Assembly: GCA_041228335.1 (NCBI GenBank)
Contig: CP166130.1
Coordinates: 310,001 to 374,000, forward strand
Direction of reading: 5' to 3'
Origin: Alphaproteobacteria bacterium LSUCC0684
GTDB lineage: Bacteria; Pseudomonadota; Alphaproteobacteria; Puniceispirillales; UBA1172
Length of the DNA stretch: 64,000 nt
Part shown: positions 25,562 through 33,482 of the stretch, in pieces
Layout: every line of letters starts with the position of its first letter
Numbering within the stretch: position 1 is the stretch's first letter
The notes under the pieces: generated by a model
Database searches by the model: none
What the model saw: the letters and a program-made list of their open reading frames with translations, nothing else
Told to the model about the DNA's origin: nothing
Translations under genes and position numbers: made by a program

Positions 25562-26464
25562 ATGAAGACAGCTGATCTGCCCCGCATCGGATGTATCGGT
25601 CTTGGCATGATGGGGCGGCCCATCGCCGGTCATGTCAGCAAGGCAGGATATGAGCTGGTTCTTTACGCGCGGCGGCCCGAAATATTCAAAGATGAGCTGA
25701 AACCTCTCATCGATGCGGGCGCGAGTATCGCCGAAACCCCGGCCGATCTCGCGGCACGATCTGATATTGTTCTTCTCAACGTGATGGCAGGCCCGGATGT
25801 GCGAAACCTTACCCTTGAAGGCGAGAATGCCATCCTCACCGCCGCCCGGCCCGGCCTCATCGTGGTTGATCATTCCACCATCGATCCGGCAACGGCGCGC
25901 GACGTCCATGCCAGTCTCAGGGAATCTGGCACGGGGTTTGTCGATGCACCGGTTTCAGGCGGGGCCGTGGGGGCCGAGGCAGGCACGCTCGCCACGATGA
26001 TGGGGGGTGAGAAAGAGGATGTTGAGCGCGTTCTTCCCCTGCTTGAGCTCTACACGGCAAAGCGGATCCATATGGGGGCATCTGGCCAGGGTGCGATCAC
26101 CAAACTTTCGAATCAGATTGCCCAGGTCATCACGATACAAGGGGTGGCCGAAGCATTGCGCTTTGCCGGTGCCCACGGGGCTGATCCTGATGCCGTGCGG
26201 GACGTGCTCATGTCCGGATTTGCCAGCAGCCGGATGCTGGAATTGCTGGGCCCGAAAATGATCACCAGAGATTTCACGCCGGGGATGGAATCCCGCCTTC
26301 TGGACAAGGATATCGAGATCGCCCGCGCCTCGGCACATGCCCGGGGGCTTTCGCTGCCCGCGCTTGAACTGCTCGGGGAGCAGATTTCCTTTCTGCAGGA
26401 ATGCGGCTGGCAGAAGGAGGATATTTCCATCCTCTATGAAGCGCTGGAACTGAAAAAATCATAA
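25562..26464 (+). CDS. Beta-hydroxyacid dehydrogenase (3-hydroxyisobutyrate dehydrogenase-like)
   Basis: A 300-residue protein from the ATG at 25562 with GGAG upstream. The N-terminal Rossmann motif CIGLGMMGRPIAGHV (about residues 10-24) is characteristic. The substrate-binding motif DAPVSGGAVGAEAGTLATM (about 120-138) and the catalytic lysine in LSNQIAQV-type context follow. The family reduces or oxidises 3-hydroxyisobutyrate, tartronate semialdehyde or similar small hydroxyacids with NAD(P). The neighbouring TPP enzyme could in principle make a tartronate semialdehyde-like product (glyoxylate carboligase plus reductase), but that is speculation. Confidence 0.88.
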   Translation: MKTADLPRIGCIGLGMMGRPIAGHVSKAGYELVLYARRPEIFKDELKPLIDAGASIAETPADLAARSDIVLLNVMAGPDVRNLTLEGENAILTAARPGLIVVDHSTIDPATARDVHASLRESGTGFVDAPVSGGAVGAEAGTLATMMGGEKEDVERVLPLLELYTAKRIHMGASGQGAITKLSNQIAQVITIQGVAEALRFAGAHGADPDAVRDVLMSGFASSRMLELLGPKMITRDFTPGMESRLLDKDIEIARASAHARGLSLPALELLGEQISFLQECGWQKEDISILYEALELKKS

Positions 26465-26593
26465 GATCCCTTGTCCGGGGTGATTTTTGCACCATTTAGG
26501 GTAGGATACTGCGCGATGTTCCCGAAACGGGCCTGCGGAGTATGCGAGAGCAATGTCAAACCGCCATATGGCCGGTGTAAAGAGGATAAGTTG

Positions 26594-26806
26594 ATGTCTA
26601 AGGGTAAAGTCAAGTGGTTCAACGTCACCAAGGGTTACGGGTTTATCGAGCCTGAAGAAGGTGGTGCGGATGCATTTGTCCACATCACGGCCGTACAGGA
26701 CGCGGGCATGAAGGAACTCATCGAAGGTCAGGCCATCGAATATGAGATGATGCCATCCAAGAATGGCAAGGACTGCGCCATGAACCTCAAACTGGTTGAA
26801 GGCTGA
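26594..26806 (+). CDS. Cold-shock domain protein
   Basis: A 70-residue protein from the ATG at 26594. It carries the RNA-binding motifs of the five-stranded cold-shock domain: KGKVKWFNVTKGYGFI (RNP1, KGYGFI) and DAFVHI (RNP2). Such proteins bind single-stranded nucleic acid and melt RNA structures. About 130 bases of untranslated sequence precede it, with no gene, and could form a structured leader as in cspA. Whether it is cold-induced cannot be judged. Confidence 0.95.
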   Translation: MSKGKVKWFNVTKGYGFIEPEEGGADAFVHITAVQDAGMKELIEGQAIEYEMMPSKNGKDCAMNLKLVEG

Positions 26807-26819
26807 AGTTGAGTTGGGA

Positions 26820-27734
26820 TCAGTTGGACACCCGTGTCTTCCTGACCTCGAAAAGATAAATACCGAAGAAGACGAGGCCAAGGGCGGCCACATGGTAGAG
26901 GTGCAGGGCTTCGCCAAGGATGATGACCGCCAGAATGGCACCATAAATCGGCACCAGGTTGGTGTAGAGCCCGGCCTGGCCAGGACCGATGAGATCAACC
27001 CCCCTCATGAAGAAGACCTGCGATAGAAACGACGGCATGATCGCCACATAGAGGATGATCAGCCAGCCATCAAGATCGGGCCACAGGATACCGGTGATCT
27101 GGCCTTCGATCAGCATGAGCGGGATCGTGGTAATCCAGGCGGCGATGGCAAAATATCCCATCATGACCATACCGCCGATTTCCGGCCGGTTTCTGAGGCC
27201 GATCGTATATCCCGAATAAAAAAGGCAGGCCAGCAGCATCAGCAGATCACCTGAATTAAACGTAAGGTGAAAGAGCTGTTCCAGCGAGCCTTGTGTTACG
27301 ATCACCACCACCCCGGCAAAGGCGATAACAAGCCCGATACCCTGAATGCTGTTGATCCGGGTGCCGTATACCAGAAAGGACCCAAACAGAATCAGCCCGG
27401 GCATGGTGCTCTGGATGATGCCGAGGTTGACCGCGGTGGTGGTATGCGCGGCAATGTAGAAAAGCGCATTGAATACGGTCATGCCCAGCCCGCCCATCAG
27501 GGCGATCCAGGGCAGCCGGGCGCGTATGACGGGGAACGCGGCCTTCATCTGCCGTCCATGGGTGAAGAGCAGGATGACCACCACCACGGCCCAGCGCAGG
27601 AAGATCAGGGCCATGGGTGAGATTTCACCGACGGCAAGGCGGCTTGCGATTGTATTGCCGCCCCAGCCCAGCGTCGCCAGGCAAAGCATCAGGGGAGCGT
27701 TTGAATACGCACGATGGAGAAGAGAGCCGTTCAT
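26820..27734 (-). CDS. DMT-superfamily (EamA) transporter
   Basis: A 304-residue integral membrane protein with about ten helices arranged as two EamA repeats. Signature stretches are LGWGGNTIASRLAVGEISP near the N terminus and the internal repeat around GPGQAGLYTNLVPIYGAILA near residue 250. EamA proteins export amino acids, metabolites or drugs. It is convergent with the cold-shock gene and reads away from the region; the substrate is unknown. Confidence 0.9.
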   Translation of the reverse strand: MNGSLLHRAYSNAPLMLCLATLGWGGNTIASRLAVGEISPMALIFLRWAVVVVILLFTHGRQMKAAFPVIRARLPWIALMGGLGMTVFNALFYIAAHTTTAVNLGIIQSTMPGLILFGSFLVYGTRINSIQGIGLVIAFAGVVVIVTQGSLEQLFHLTFNSGDLLMLLACLFYSGYTIGLRNRPEIGGMVMMGYFAIAAWITTIPLMLIEGQITGILWPDLDGWLIILYVAIMPSFLSQVFFMRGVDLIGPGQAGLYTNLVPIYGAILAVIILGEALHLYHVAALGLVFFGIYLFEVRKTRVSN

Positions 27735-27771
27735 CGTAGCTGTATATACCCGTCAAGAGTAAGTTGATAGA

Positions 27772-28233
27772 TTAAAAAAGACCAAGTTCGACGCCGGCGG
27801 CAAGGGTCAGGGCCAGTTCCTCTGTTGCGGGGACAAAACTGTCCTGCCAGGCGCCATGAAGAATGAGGGGCGGGGCAACCAGCCGCCAGCGAAGACCGGT
27901 GAGGATGGCTTCGATGGCCCGGCGTGAGCCGGTGCCGTCAAGACCGGCCCGGATATAGACCGCCACGGGCAGCCCGGCCTTCACCTCAAGCAGATCATTA
28001 TACGATCTGTCAAAAAAGTCTTTTGTCGCCCCGGCCATATAGCCGATATTTTCGGTGGTGCCGATCAGAACAGCATCCGCGGCCAGAACATCACCCGCAC
28101 CGGCCTCGAGCGGCGGCTTCGTGATCAGCTCAACATCGGTCTCATCAGTGATGCGGGTAACGGCACCTTGCCGCAGCCGCAGCGTGTTCGCGGATGGGGC
28201 ATGTGAAATAAAGAGAACGGTTGGCGATGACAT
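27772..28233 (-). CDS. Flavodoxin-like NAD(P)H-dependent oxidoreductase
   Basis: A 153-residue protein. The flavodoxin fold shows VLFISHAPSANT at the phosphate-binding loop and IGTTENIGYMAGATKDFFDRSY, typical of NADPH-dependent FMN reductase/WrbA-like proteins. The second motif binds the FMN ring. The product presumably reduces flavin or a quinone. It lies 37 bases before the stop-to-start boundary with the DMT transporter gene and may share its transcript. Confidence 0.75.
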   Translation of the reverse strand: MSSPTVLFISHAPSANTLRLRQGAVTRITDETDVELITKPPLEAGAGDVLAADAVLIGTTENIGYMAGATKDFFDRSYNDLLEVKAGLPVAVYIRAGLDGTGSRRAIEAILTGLRWRLVAPPLILHGAWQDSFVPATEELALTLAAGVELGLF

Positions 28234-28326
28234 GCTTCATGATGGCCTATCCCGGACCATATCGCAATCATGGACAGGGGTGAGACTTTGTTTGCGTCGA
28301 AAACATGTATCGTGCATATTTCCCCC

Positions 28327-29847
28327 ATGTCGACGGATAAGCATTTCATGAAAATGGTTGAGCGGGCCCGGGCCGAGATGCCAGGTGAGGGTGCCGCCAT
28401 GGCCGATCAGCTTTTAAGCGCATCACGGCAGCAGCGGCTTGTTTTCTCGCTCGATGATTTTGAGGTTGATTTTTCCCGCCAGACCATCACGACCGAAGGC
28501 GTGGATATTCTTCTTGAACTTGCCTCAAGCCGCAAGGTCGAGGCCAGCCGGAATGACATGTTTGCCGGTGCGGTGATCAACCGGTCCGAGATGCGGCCGG
28601 TATTGCATACCCATCTGCGTGATCCGGAAAACCCGATGGCCCGGGCAAATGTCGATGCCATGGCCGAAATTTGCGAACGTATTCTTGCCCTTGGCATCGA
28701 AGATGTGGTCTCCATCGGTATCGGCGGCTCCGATTTAGGGCCGGCCATGGCGGTGGAAGCTTTGCGTCCCTTCCATCAGGGCCCGGACGTCCATTTCGTC
28801 AGCAATATCGACCCCGCGCATCTTGGCGACACGCTGGCGATGCTCAATCCCGCCACCACCGCCGTGCTGGCCATTTCAAAGACATTTACCACCATGGAAA
28901 CCATGGCCAATCTCAGGATGGCAAGGGACTGGCTGAAACGTGGCGGCGCCTCGCCGGATGAGCAGGTTTTTGCCATCACGTCAAATACAGGCGCTGCGCT
29001 CGGGCAGGGTATTTCCCTTTCATCGATCCTGACGATGGATGAAGGCATCGGCGGCAGGTTTTCGCTCTGGTCAGCGGTAGGTCTCGGGATCATGCTTGCC
29101 ATCGGACGGGAAGGTTTCGTTGAAATGCTGGCCGGGGCTGAGGCCATGGACCGTCATTTCGCCGCCGCCCCGGCGGAGAGCAATCTGCCGCTTCTGGCCG
29201 GACTCTTTCGTTTCTGGAACACGTCTGTTCTGGGGCGGCCGGGCCAGGCCATCATCCCCTATGATCAGCGGCTTCACCGCCTGCCTGCATGGATGCAGCA
29301 GCTGGAAATGGAATCAAACGGCAAGAGCCTTGATGCGAAGGGCCGGCCCGCCACCTTGCTGACCTCGCCCTATATTTTCGGTGAGCCCGGCAGCAATGCC
29401 CAGCATTCGTTCTTTCAGCTTCTGCATCAGGGCAGGATGATCACCCCGACGGACGTGATGGGCCCGATGCGGCCGATCAGTCTTTTGGGCAAGGATGATC
29501 CGGCGATGGAAGAACAGCATCGCCTTCTGATCATACAGATGCTGGCGCAGGCGGATGCGCTCTGTCTTGGCAGGCCGGAAGAGGGCTTTGCGGGCGGGCG
29601 TCCGGTAACGCTTCTGACCTGGGATGAGACATCACCCTTCAGCCTTGGCCGCCTGCTTGCGTATTATGAACATGTGACCGCGGTGATGGGCTGGATGCTC
29701 GGGCTGAACAGTTTTGACCAGCCCGGGGTCGAGCTTGGCAAGACGATTGCCCGCAACTACCGGAACTATCTTGAAAAAGGTGGTATGGACGATACCATCC
29801 CCGCCCATAGTCGCGCTTTCCTTGACCGTTTCACCACCAGCGATTAG
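28327..29847 (+). CDS. pgi: Glucose-6-phosphate isomerase
   Basis: A 506-residue protein from the ATG at 28327 (an upstream in-frame ATG at 28270 lacks support). It interconverts glucose 6-phosphate and fructose 6-phosphate. Visible family motifs are VSIGIGGSDLGPAMA (about 135-150), ISKTFTTMET for phosphate binding, the signature GGRFSLWSAVGL and QQLEMESNGKS containing the catalytic glutamate. At 506 residues it is a compact version compared with the roughly 550-residue E. coli enzyme. It is an orphan here, adjacent to the carnitine operon without a shared function. Confidence 0.94.
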   Translation: MSTDKHFMKMVERARAEMPGEGAAMADQLLSASRQQRLVFSLDDFEVDFSRQTITTEGVDILLELASSRKVEASRNDMFAGAVINRSEMRPVLHTHLRDPENPMARANVDAMAEICERILALGIEDVVSIGIGGSDLGPAMAVEALRPFHQGPDVHFVSNIDPAHLGDTLAMLNPATTAVLAISKTFTTMETMANLRMARDWLKRGGASPDEQVFAITSNTGAALGQGISLSSILTMDEGIGGRFSLWSAVGLGIMLAIGREGFVEMLAGAEAMDRHFAAAPAESNLPLLAGLFRFWNTSVLGRPGQAIIPYDQRLHRLPAWMQQLEMESNGKSLDAKGRPATLLTSPYIFGEPGSNAQHSFFQLLHQGRMITPTDVMGPMRPISLLGKDDPAMEEQHRLLIIQMLAQADALCLGRPEEGFAGGRPVTLLTWDETSPFSLGRLLAYYEHVTAVMGWMLGLNSFDQPGVELGKTIARNYRNYLEKGGMDDTIPAHSRAFLDRFTTSD

Positions 29848-29855
29848 CGCGGAAG

Positions 29856-29871
29856 TGAAAAATGGTTTTCA
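29856..29871. promoter_or_regulatory. TGAAAA-N4-TTTTCA dyad upstream of the carnitine operon
   Basis: TGAAAA (29856-29861) and TTTTCA (29866-29871) form a perfect 6-bp dyad about 60 bases upstream of the BKACE start, directly next to a TTGACT at 29873-29878 that could serve as a -35 box. The same half-sites recur in the promoter of the XRE-cupin gene at 42787-42857, so a shared regulator is possible. Confidence 0.4.
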
Positions 29872-29931
29872 TTTGACTGAACCTGGGGCAATGATGTTCT
29901 CTCATACTGTCCTATGGAGAAGGTCATGACG

Positions 29932-30819
29932 ATGAACACCGAAGTCTTTATTACTTGCGCGCTGACCGGTGCGGGGGACACCACCGGCAAATCCGATCTG
30001 GTGCCCGTCACGCCTGCGCAGATCGCCAATGACGCCATTGAGGCCGCCAAGGCAGGCGCGGCGATCGCCCATTGCCATGTGCGGGATCCGGAAACCGGCG
30101 CTCCAGCCCGTGATGTCGCGCTTTACCGTGAAGTGGTGGACCGTATCCGCAGCGCTGATACCGATGTGGTGATCAACCTGACCGCGGGCATGGGGGGGGA
30201 TCTGATCATCGGGTCGGCCGAAGCGCCGCTTCCTCTTCATCCATCAAGTGATATGGTCGGGGCCTCCGAAAGGACCGAACATGTCCGCACCCTCCTGCCT
30301 GAGATCTGCACCCTTGATTGCGGCACGATGAACTTCTCCCATGGCGATTATATCATGGCCAATACGCCGTCGATGCTGCGGGCCATGGCAGGCCAGATGC
30401 AGGAAGCTGGCGTGCGGCCGGAAATCGAGGTGTTCGATACAGGCCATCTTGTCCTGGCAAAGCAGCTGGTGAGCGAGGGCCTCATCGATGATCCGGTGAT
30501 GGTGCAGCTCTGCATGGGGATACCCTATGGCGCGCCTGATGATATCAACACTTTCATGTCCATGGTCAACAACATGCCTGAAGGCTGGATCTGGAGCGCC
30601 TTTTCCATCGGCCGCGGCCAGTTGCCTTATGCGGCGCTGGCACCGATCGCCGGCGGCAATGTCCGGGTCGGGCTTGAGGATAATATCTACCTCAGGCGCG
30701 GGGAGCTTGCCTCCAACGCCCAGCTGGTCGAACGTGCCGTGACCATCCTTGAAGCCATGAATATCCGTGTCATGACGCCCGAAGATGTACGGGCAAAGCT
30801 GAAATTGAAAAAACGGTGA
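29932..30819 (+). CDS. BKACE-family enzyme, likely 3-dehydrocarnitine:acetyl-CoA cleavage enzyme
   Basis: A 295-residue DUF849/BKACE protein from the ATG at 29932 (29926 is also possible; AAGG at 29920-29923). The TIM-barrel zinc site shows AHCHVRDPETG with His47 and His49, and further LDCGTMNFS and LVLAKQL motifs. BKACE enzymes condense a beta-keto acid with acetyl-CoA and cleave it to acetoacetate and a new CoA ester. The next gene is a carnitine dehydrogenase, so the likely substrate is 3-dehydrocarnitine, giving betainyl-CoA and acetoacetate. The stop is five bases before the next start. Confidence 0.88.
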   Translation: MNTEVFITCALTGAGDTTGKSDLVPVTPAQIANDAIEAAKAGAAIAHCHVRDPETGAPARDVALYREVVDRIRSADTDVVINLTAGMGGDLIIGSAEAPLPLHPSSDMVGASERTEHVRTLLPEICTLDCGTMNFSHGDYIMANTPSMLRAMAGQMQEAGVRPEIEVFDTGHLVLAKQLVSEGLIDDPVMVQLCMGIPYGAPDDINTFMSMVNNMPEGWIWSAFSIGRGQLPYAALAPIAGGNVRVGLEDNIYLRRGELASNAQLVERAVTILEAMNIRVMTPEDVRAKLKLKKR

Positions 30820-30823
30820 GGGT

Positions 30824-32311
30824 GTGATGAGAAGCGTGCGTAAGGCGGCAGCCATTGGCGGCGGGTTGATCGGCGGCGGCTGGGTGGCCCGTCTCATCCT
30901 GGCCGGGGTCGATGTTGATGTTTTTGATCCGGATCCGGAAGCGGAACGCAAGGTTGCCGCGCTCCTGACCAATGCGGAGCGGGCCATGGCCAGGCTATGG
31001 CAGGGGCAGGCGCTGGGAAGGCGCGGCCGGCTTCGCTTTGTCTCAAGCATTGCCGAGGCGGTGGACGGCGCTGATCTTATTCAGGAATCCACGCCTGAAC
31101 GTCTTGATATAAAAAAGAAGGTGCATGCTGAAATCGGTGCCGCCGCCCCCGCCGGGGCCATTATCGGCTCTTCGACATCAGGCCTTCTGCCAACGGATTT
31201 TCAGGCCGATTCCCCGAGGGCGGACCGGGTCATGGTGGCCCATCCCTATAACCCGGTCTATCTGCTGCCCGTGGTGGAGATTGTCGGCGGCGCCAGAACC
31301 TCGCCTGAGGCGATTTCCCGGGCCATGCAAGCCTATGCTGAAATCGGCATGAAACCGGTCCATATCCAGAAGGAGATCGACGCCTTTGTCGGGGATCGCC
31401 TGCTCGAAGCCATGTGGCGTGAATCTCTCTGGCTGATCAAGGAAGGCGTCGCCACGGCGGAGACCATAGATGATGTCGTCCGCTATGGCCTCGGGATGCG
31501 CTACGCGCAGATGGGCCAGTTCATGACCTATCGTCTTGGCGGCGGTGAGGCCGGCATGCGGCATTTCCTTGCCCAGTTCGGCCCGTCGCTCAAATGGCCA
31601 TGGACCAGGCTCATGGATGTGCCGGAATGGGATGATGCGCTGATCGATATGATCGCCGAACAGAGCGATGCCCAGGCAAAAGGTCTTTCGGTGGCCGAGC
31701 TTGAACAGATCCGCGACAACAACCTTGTCGACTTCCTCAAGGTGCTTCATCGCAACAACTGGGGCGCCGGCGCGCTGCTGCACAATCCGGCGAAAGCCAG
31801 CGTCGCGGATGGGGTCAATACCCTGCCGGAAGGCAGCATGCTCCAGACCTTTTCCGGCATCGTCGATGCGGACTGGACCGATTATAACGGCCATATGACC
31901 GAATTCCGCTATCTTGATGTATTCAGCACCTCGACCGATGAGCTTCTTGTCTGGATCGGGGGCGGGCCGGCCTATGCGGCTTCCGGCGCATCCTGGTATA
32001 CGATCGAAACGCATATCCGGCATCTGGATGAAGTGGCGGCAGGCAAGCCGATACGGGTTGAAACCCAGCTGGTGGATCATGATGAAAAACGGCTCCATCT
32101 CTTCCATCGGATGATCGGGGTTGAAAAGGACAATCTTCTGGCCACCGGCGAGCATATGCTGATGCATGTGGATATGGAGGCAGGCCGGGGATCAGCAATG
32201 CCTTCAGCCATGAAATCTGTCCTTGATACCATTGCCGAACGCCAGCGTGACATGCCGCGCCCCGATGCGGCTGGCGCCCGGATCGGGATCAGACGAAAAA
32301 GGCAGGATTGA
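30824..32311 (+). CDS. L-carnitine dehydrogenase fused to a betainyl-CoA thioesterase-type domain
   Basis: A 495-residue two-domain protein. Residues 1-330 are a 3-hydroxyacyl-CoA dehydrogenase-like NAD enzyme: Rossmann motif IGGGLIGGGWVA, then HPYNPVYLLPVVEIVGG and a segment RYAQMGQFMTYRLGGG typical of carnitine 3-dehydrogenases. Residues about 340-470 form a hotdog thioesterase domain (DADWTDYNGHMTEFRY). The first part would oxidise L-carnitine to 3-dehydrocarnitine; the second could hydrolyse the betainyl-CoA made by the upstream BKACE enzyme to glycine betaine. This fusion is known in carnitine degraders. The acyl-CoA dehydrogenase starts one base after its stop. Confidence 0.9.
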   Translation: MMRSVRKAAAIGGGLIGGGWVARLILAGVDVDVFDPDPEAERKVAALLTNAERAMARLWQGQALGRRGRLRFVSSIAEAVDGADLIQESTPERLDIKKKVHAEIGAAAPAGAIIGSSTSGLLPTDFQADSPRADRVMVAHPYNPVYLLPVVEIVGGARTSPEAISRAMQAYAEIGMKPVHIQKEIDAFVGDRLLEAMWRESLWLIKEGVATAETIDDVVRYGLGMRYAQMGQFMTYRLGGGEAGMRHFLAQFGPSLKWPWTRLMDVPEWDDALIDMIAEQSDAQAKGLSVAELEQIRDNNLVDFLKVLHRNNWGAGALLHNPAKASVADGVNTLPEGSMLQTFSGIVDADWTDYNGHMTEFRYLDVFSTSTDELLVWIGGGPAYAASGASWYTIETHIRHLDEVAAGKPIRVETQLVDHDEKRLHLFHRMIGVEKDNLLATGEHMLMHVDMEAGRGSAMPSAMKSVLDTIAERQRDMPRPDAAGARIGIRRKRQD

Positions 32312-32312
32312 C

Positions 32313-33473
32313 ATGAAGTTTGGACTTACCGAAGAACAGGACATGATTGTCAGCACCGTTCGGGATTTTGTCGAACGTGAAATCTATCCCCATGAAAATG
32401 AGGTGGAACGGCTTGGCCATGTGCCCGAAGAGATCGCGCAGGAGATCAGATCCAAGGTGCTGGCCATGGGGTTTTATGCCCCGAACTTCCCCGAAGAGGT
32501 CGGCGGCGGCGGGCTCAGCCATCTGGAATTTGCCTTGCTTGAGCGTGAGCTCGGGCGCGGCTCCATGGCGCTGACGCATTTCTGGGGGCGGCCGCAGAAC
32601 ATCCTCATGGCCTGTGAGGGAGAGCAGCGCGAAAAATATCTTTTTCCGGCCATTCGTGGCGAACGGATGGATGCACTGGCCATGACTGAACCTGACGCTG
32701 GCTCAGATGTCCGGGGGATGAAAACCACCGCCAGGCGCGACGGCGATGACTGGGTAGTCAACGGCACCAAGCATTTCATCTCCGGTGCCGCGCATGCCGA
32801 TTTTGTCATCGTGTTTGTTGCAACCGGCGAAGACCAGACCCCAAAAGGCCCGAAGAAGCGGATCACCTGCTTTCTGGTGGATCGCGGCCATCCTGGGTTT
32901 GAAATTCTGCCGGGGTATCGGTCGGTTTCCCATCGCGGCTATGACAACATGATTCTCAAATTTGAAGATTGCCGCCTGCCATCATCCCAGGTGCTGGGCG
33001 AAGTCGATGGCGGTTTCGAGGTCATGAACACCTGGCTTTATGCAACCCGGATCACCGTGGCGACAATGTGCGTCGGGCGGGCAAGACGTGTTTTTGATCT
33101 GGCGATGCAATACGCGGTGGACCGCAAGCAGTTCGGCCAGCAGATCGGGAAATTCCAGGGGGTGAGTTTCAAACTTGCCGATATGATAACCGAAATCGAT
33201 GCCGCCGACTGGCTCACCCTGGCTTCCGCCTGGCGCCTCGATGAAGGGCTTGAAGCCAACCGGGAGATTGCCTCGGCCAAGGTCTATGCCAGCGAGATGC
33301 TTGCCCGGGTAACCGATGAAGCCATCCAGATCCATGGCGGCATGGGGCTGATGAATGATTTTCCGCTGGAACGTTTCTGGCGTGATGCGCGGGTGGAGCG
33401 GATCTGGGACGGCACCTCCGAAATCCAGCGTCATATCATCAGCCGTGATCTTCTGCGCCGGCTGGGAGGCTAG
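32313..33473 (+). CDS. Acyl-CoA dehydrogenase (possibly for gamma-butyrobetainyl- or related CoA ester)
   Basis: A 386-residue FAD protein from the ATG at 32313. Signatures include AMTEPDAGSDVRGMKTTA, FSGA-like FISGAAHADF, RKQFGQQIGKFQ and QIHGGMGLMNDFPLERFWRDA. The usual catalytic base glutamate (EGT) is an aspartate here: Asp366 in RIWDGTSEIQR. Placement between carnitine dehydrogenase and CoA ligase/CaiD genes suggests it introduces the double bond of gamma-butyrobetainyl-CoA to make crotonobetainyl-CoA, or the reverse. It is not closely CaiA-like, so the substrate is an inference. Confidence 0.85.
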   Translation: MKFGLTEEQDMIVSTVRDFVEREIYPHENEVERLGHVPEEIAQEIRSKVLAMGFYAPNFPEEVGGGGLSHLEFALLERELGRGSMALTHFWGRPQNILMACEGEQREKYLFPAIRGERMDALAMTEPDAGSDVRGMKTTARRDGDDWVVNGTKHFISGAAHADFVIVFVATGEDQTPKGPKKRITCFLVDRGHPGFEILPGYRSVSHRGYDNMILKFEDCRLPSSQVLGEVDGGFEVMNTWLYATRITVATMCVGRARRVFDLAMQYAVDRKQFGQQIGKFQGVSFKLADMITEIDAADWLTLASAWRLDEGLEANREIASAKVYASEMLARVTDEAIQIHGGMGLMNDFPLERFWRDARVERIWDGTSEIQRHIISRDLLRRLGG

Positions 33474-33482
33474 GTATTGCCC

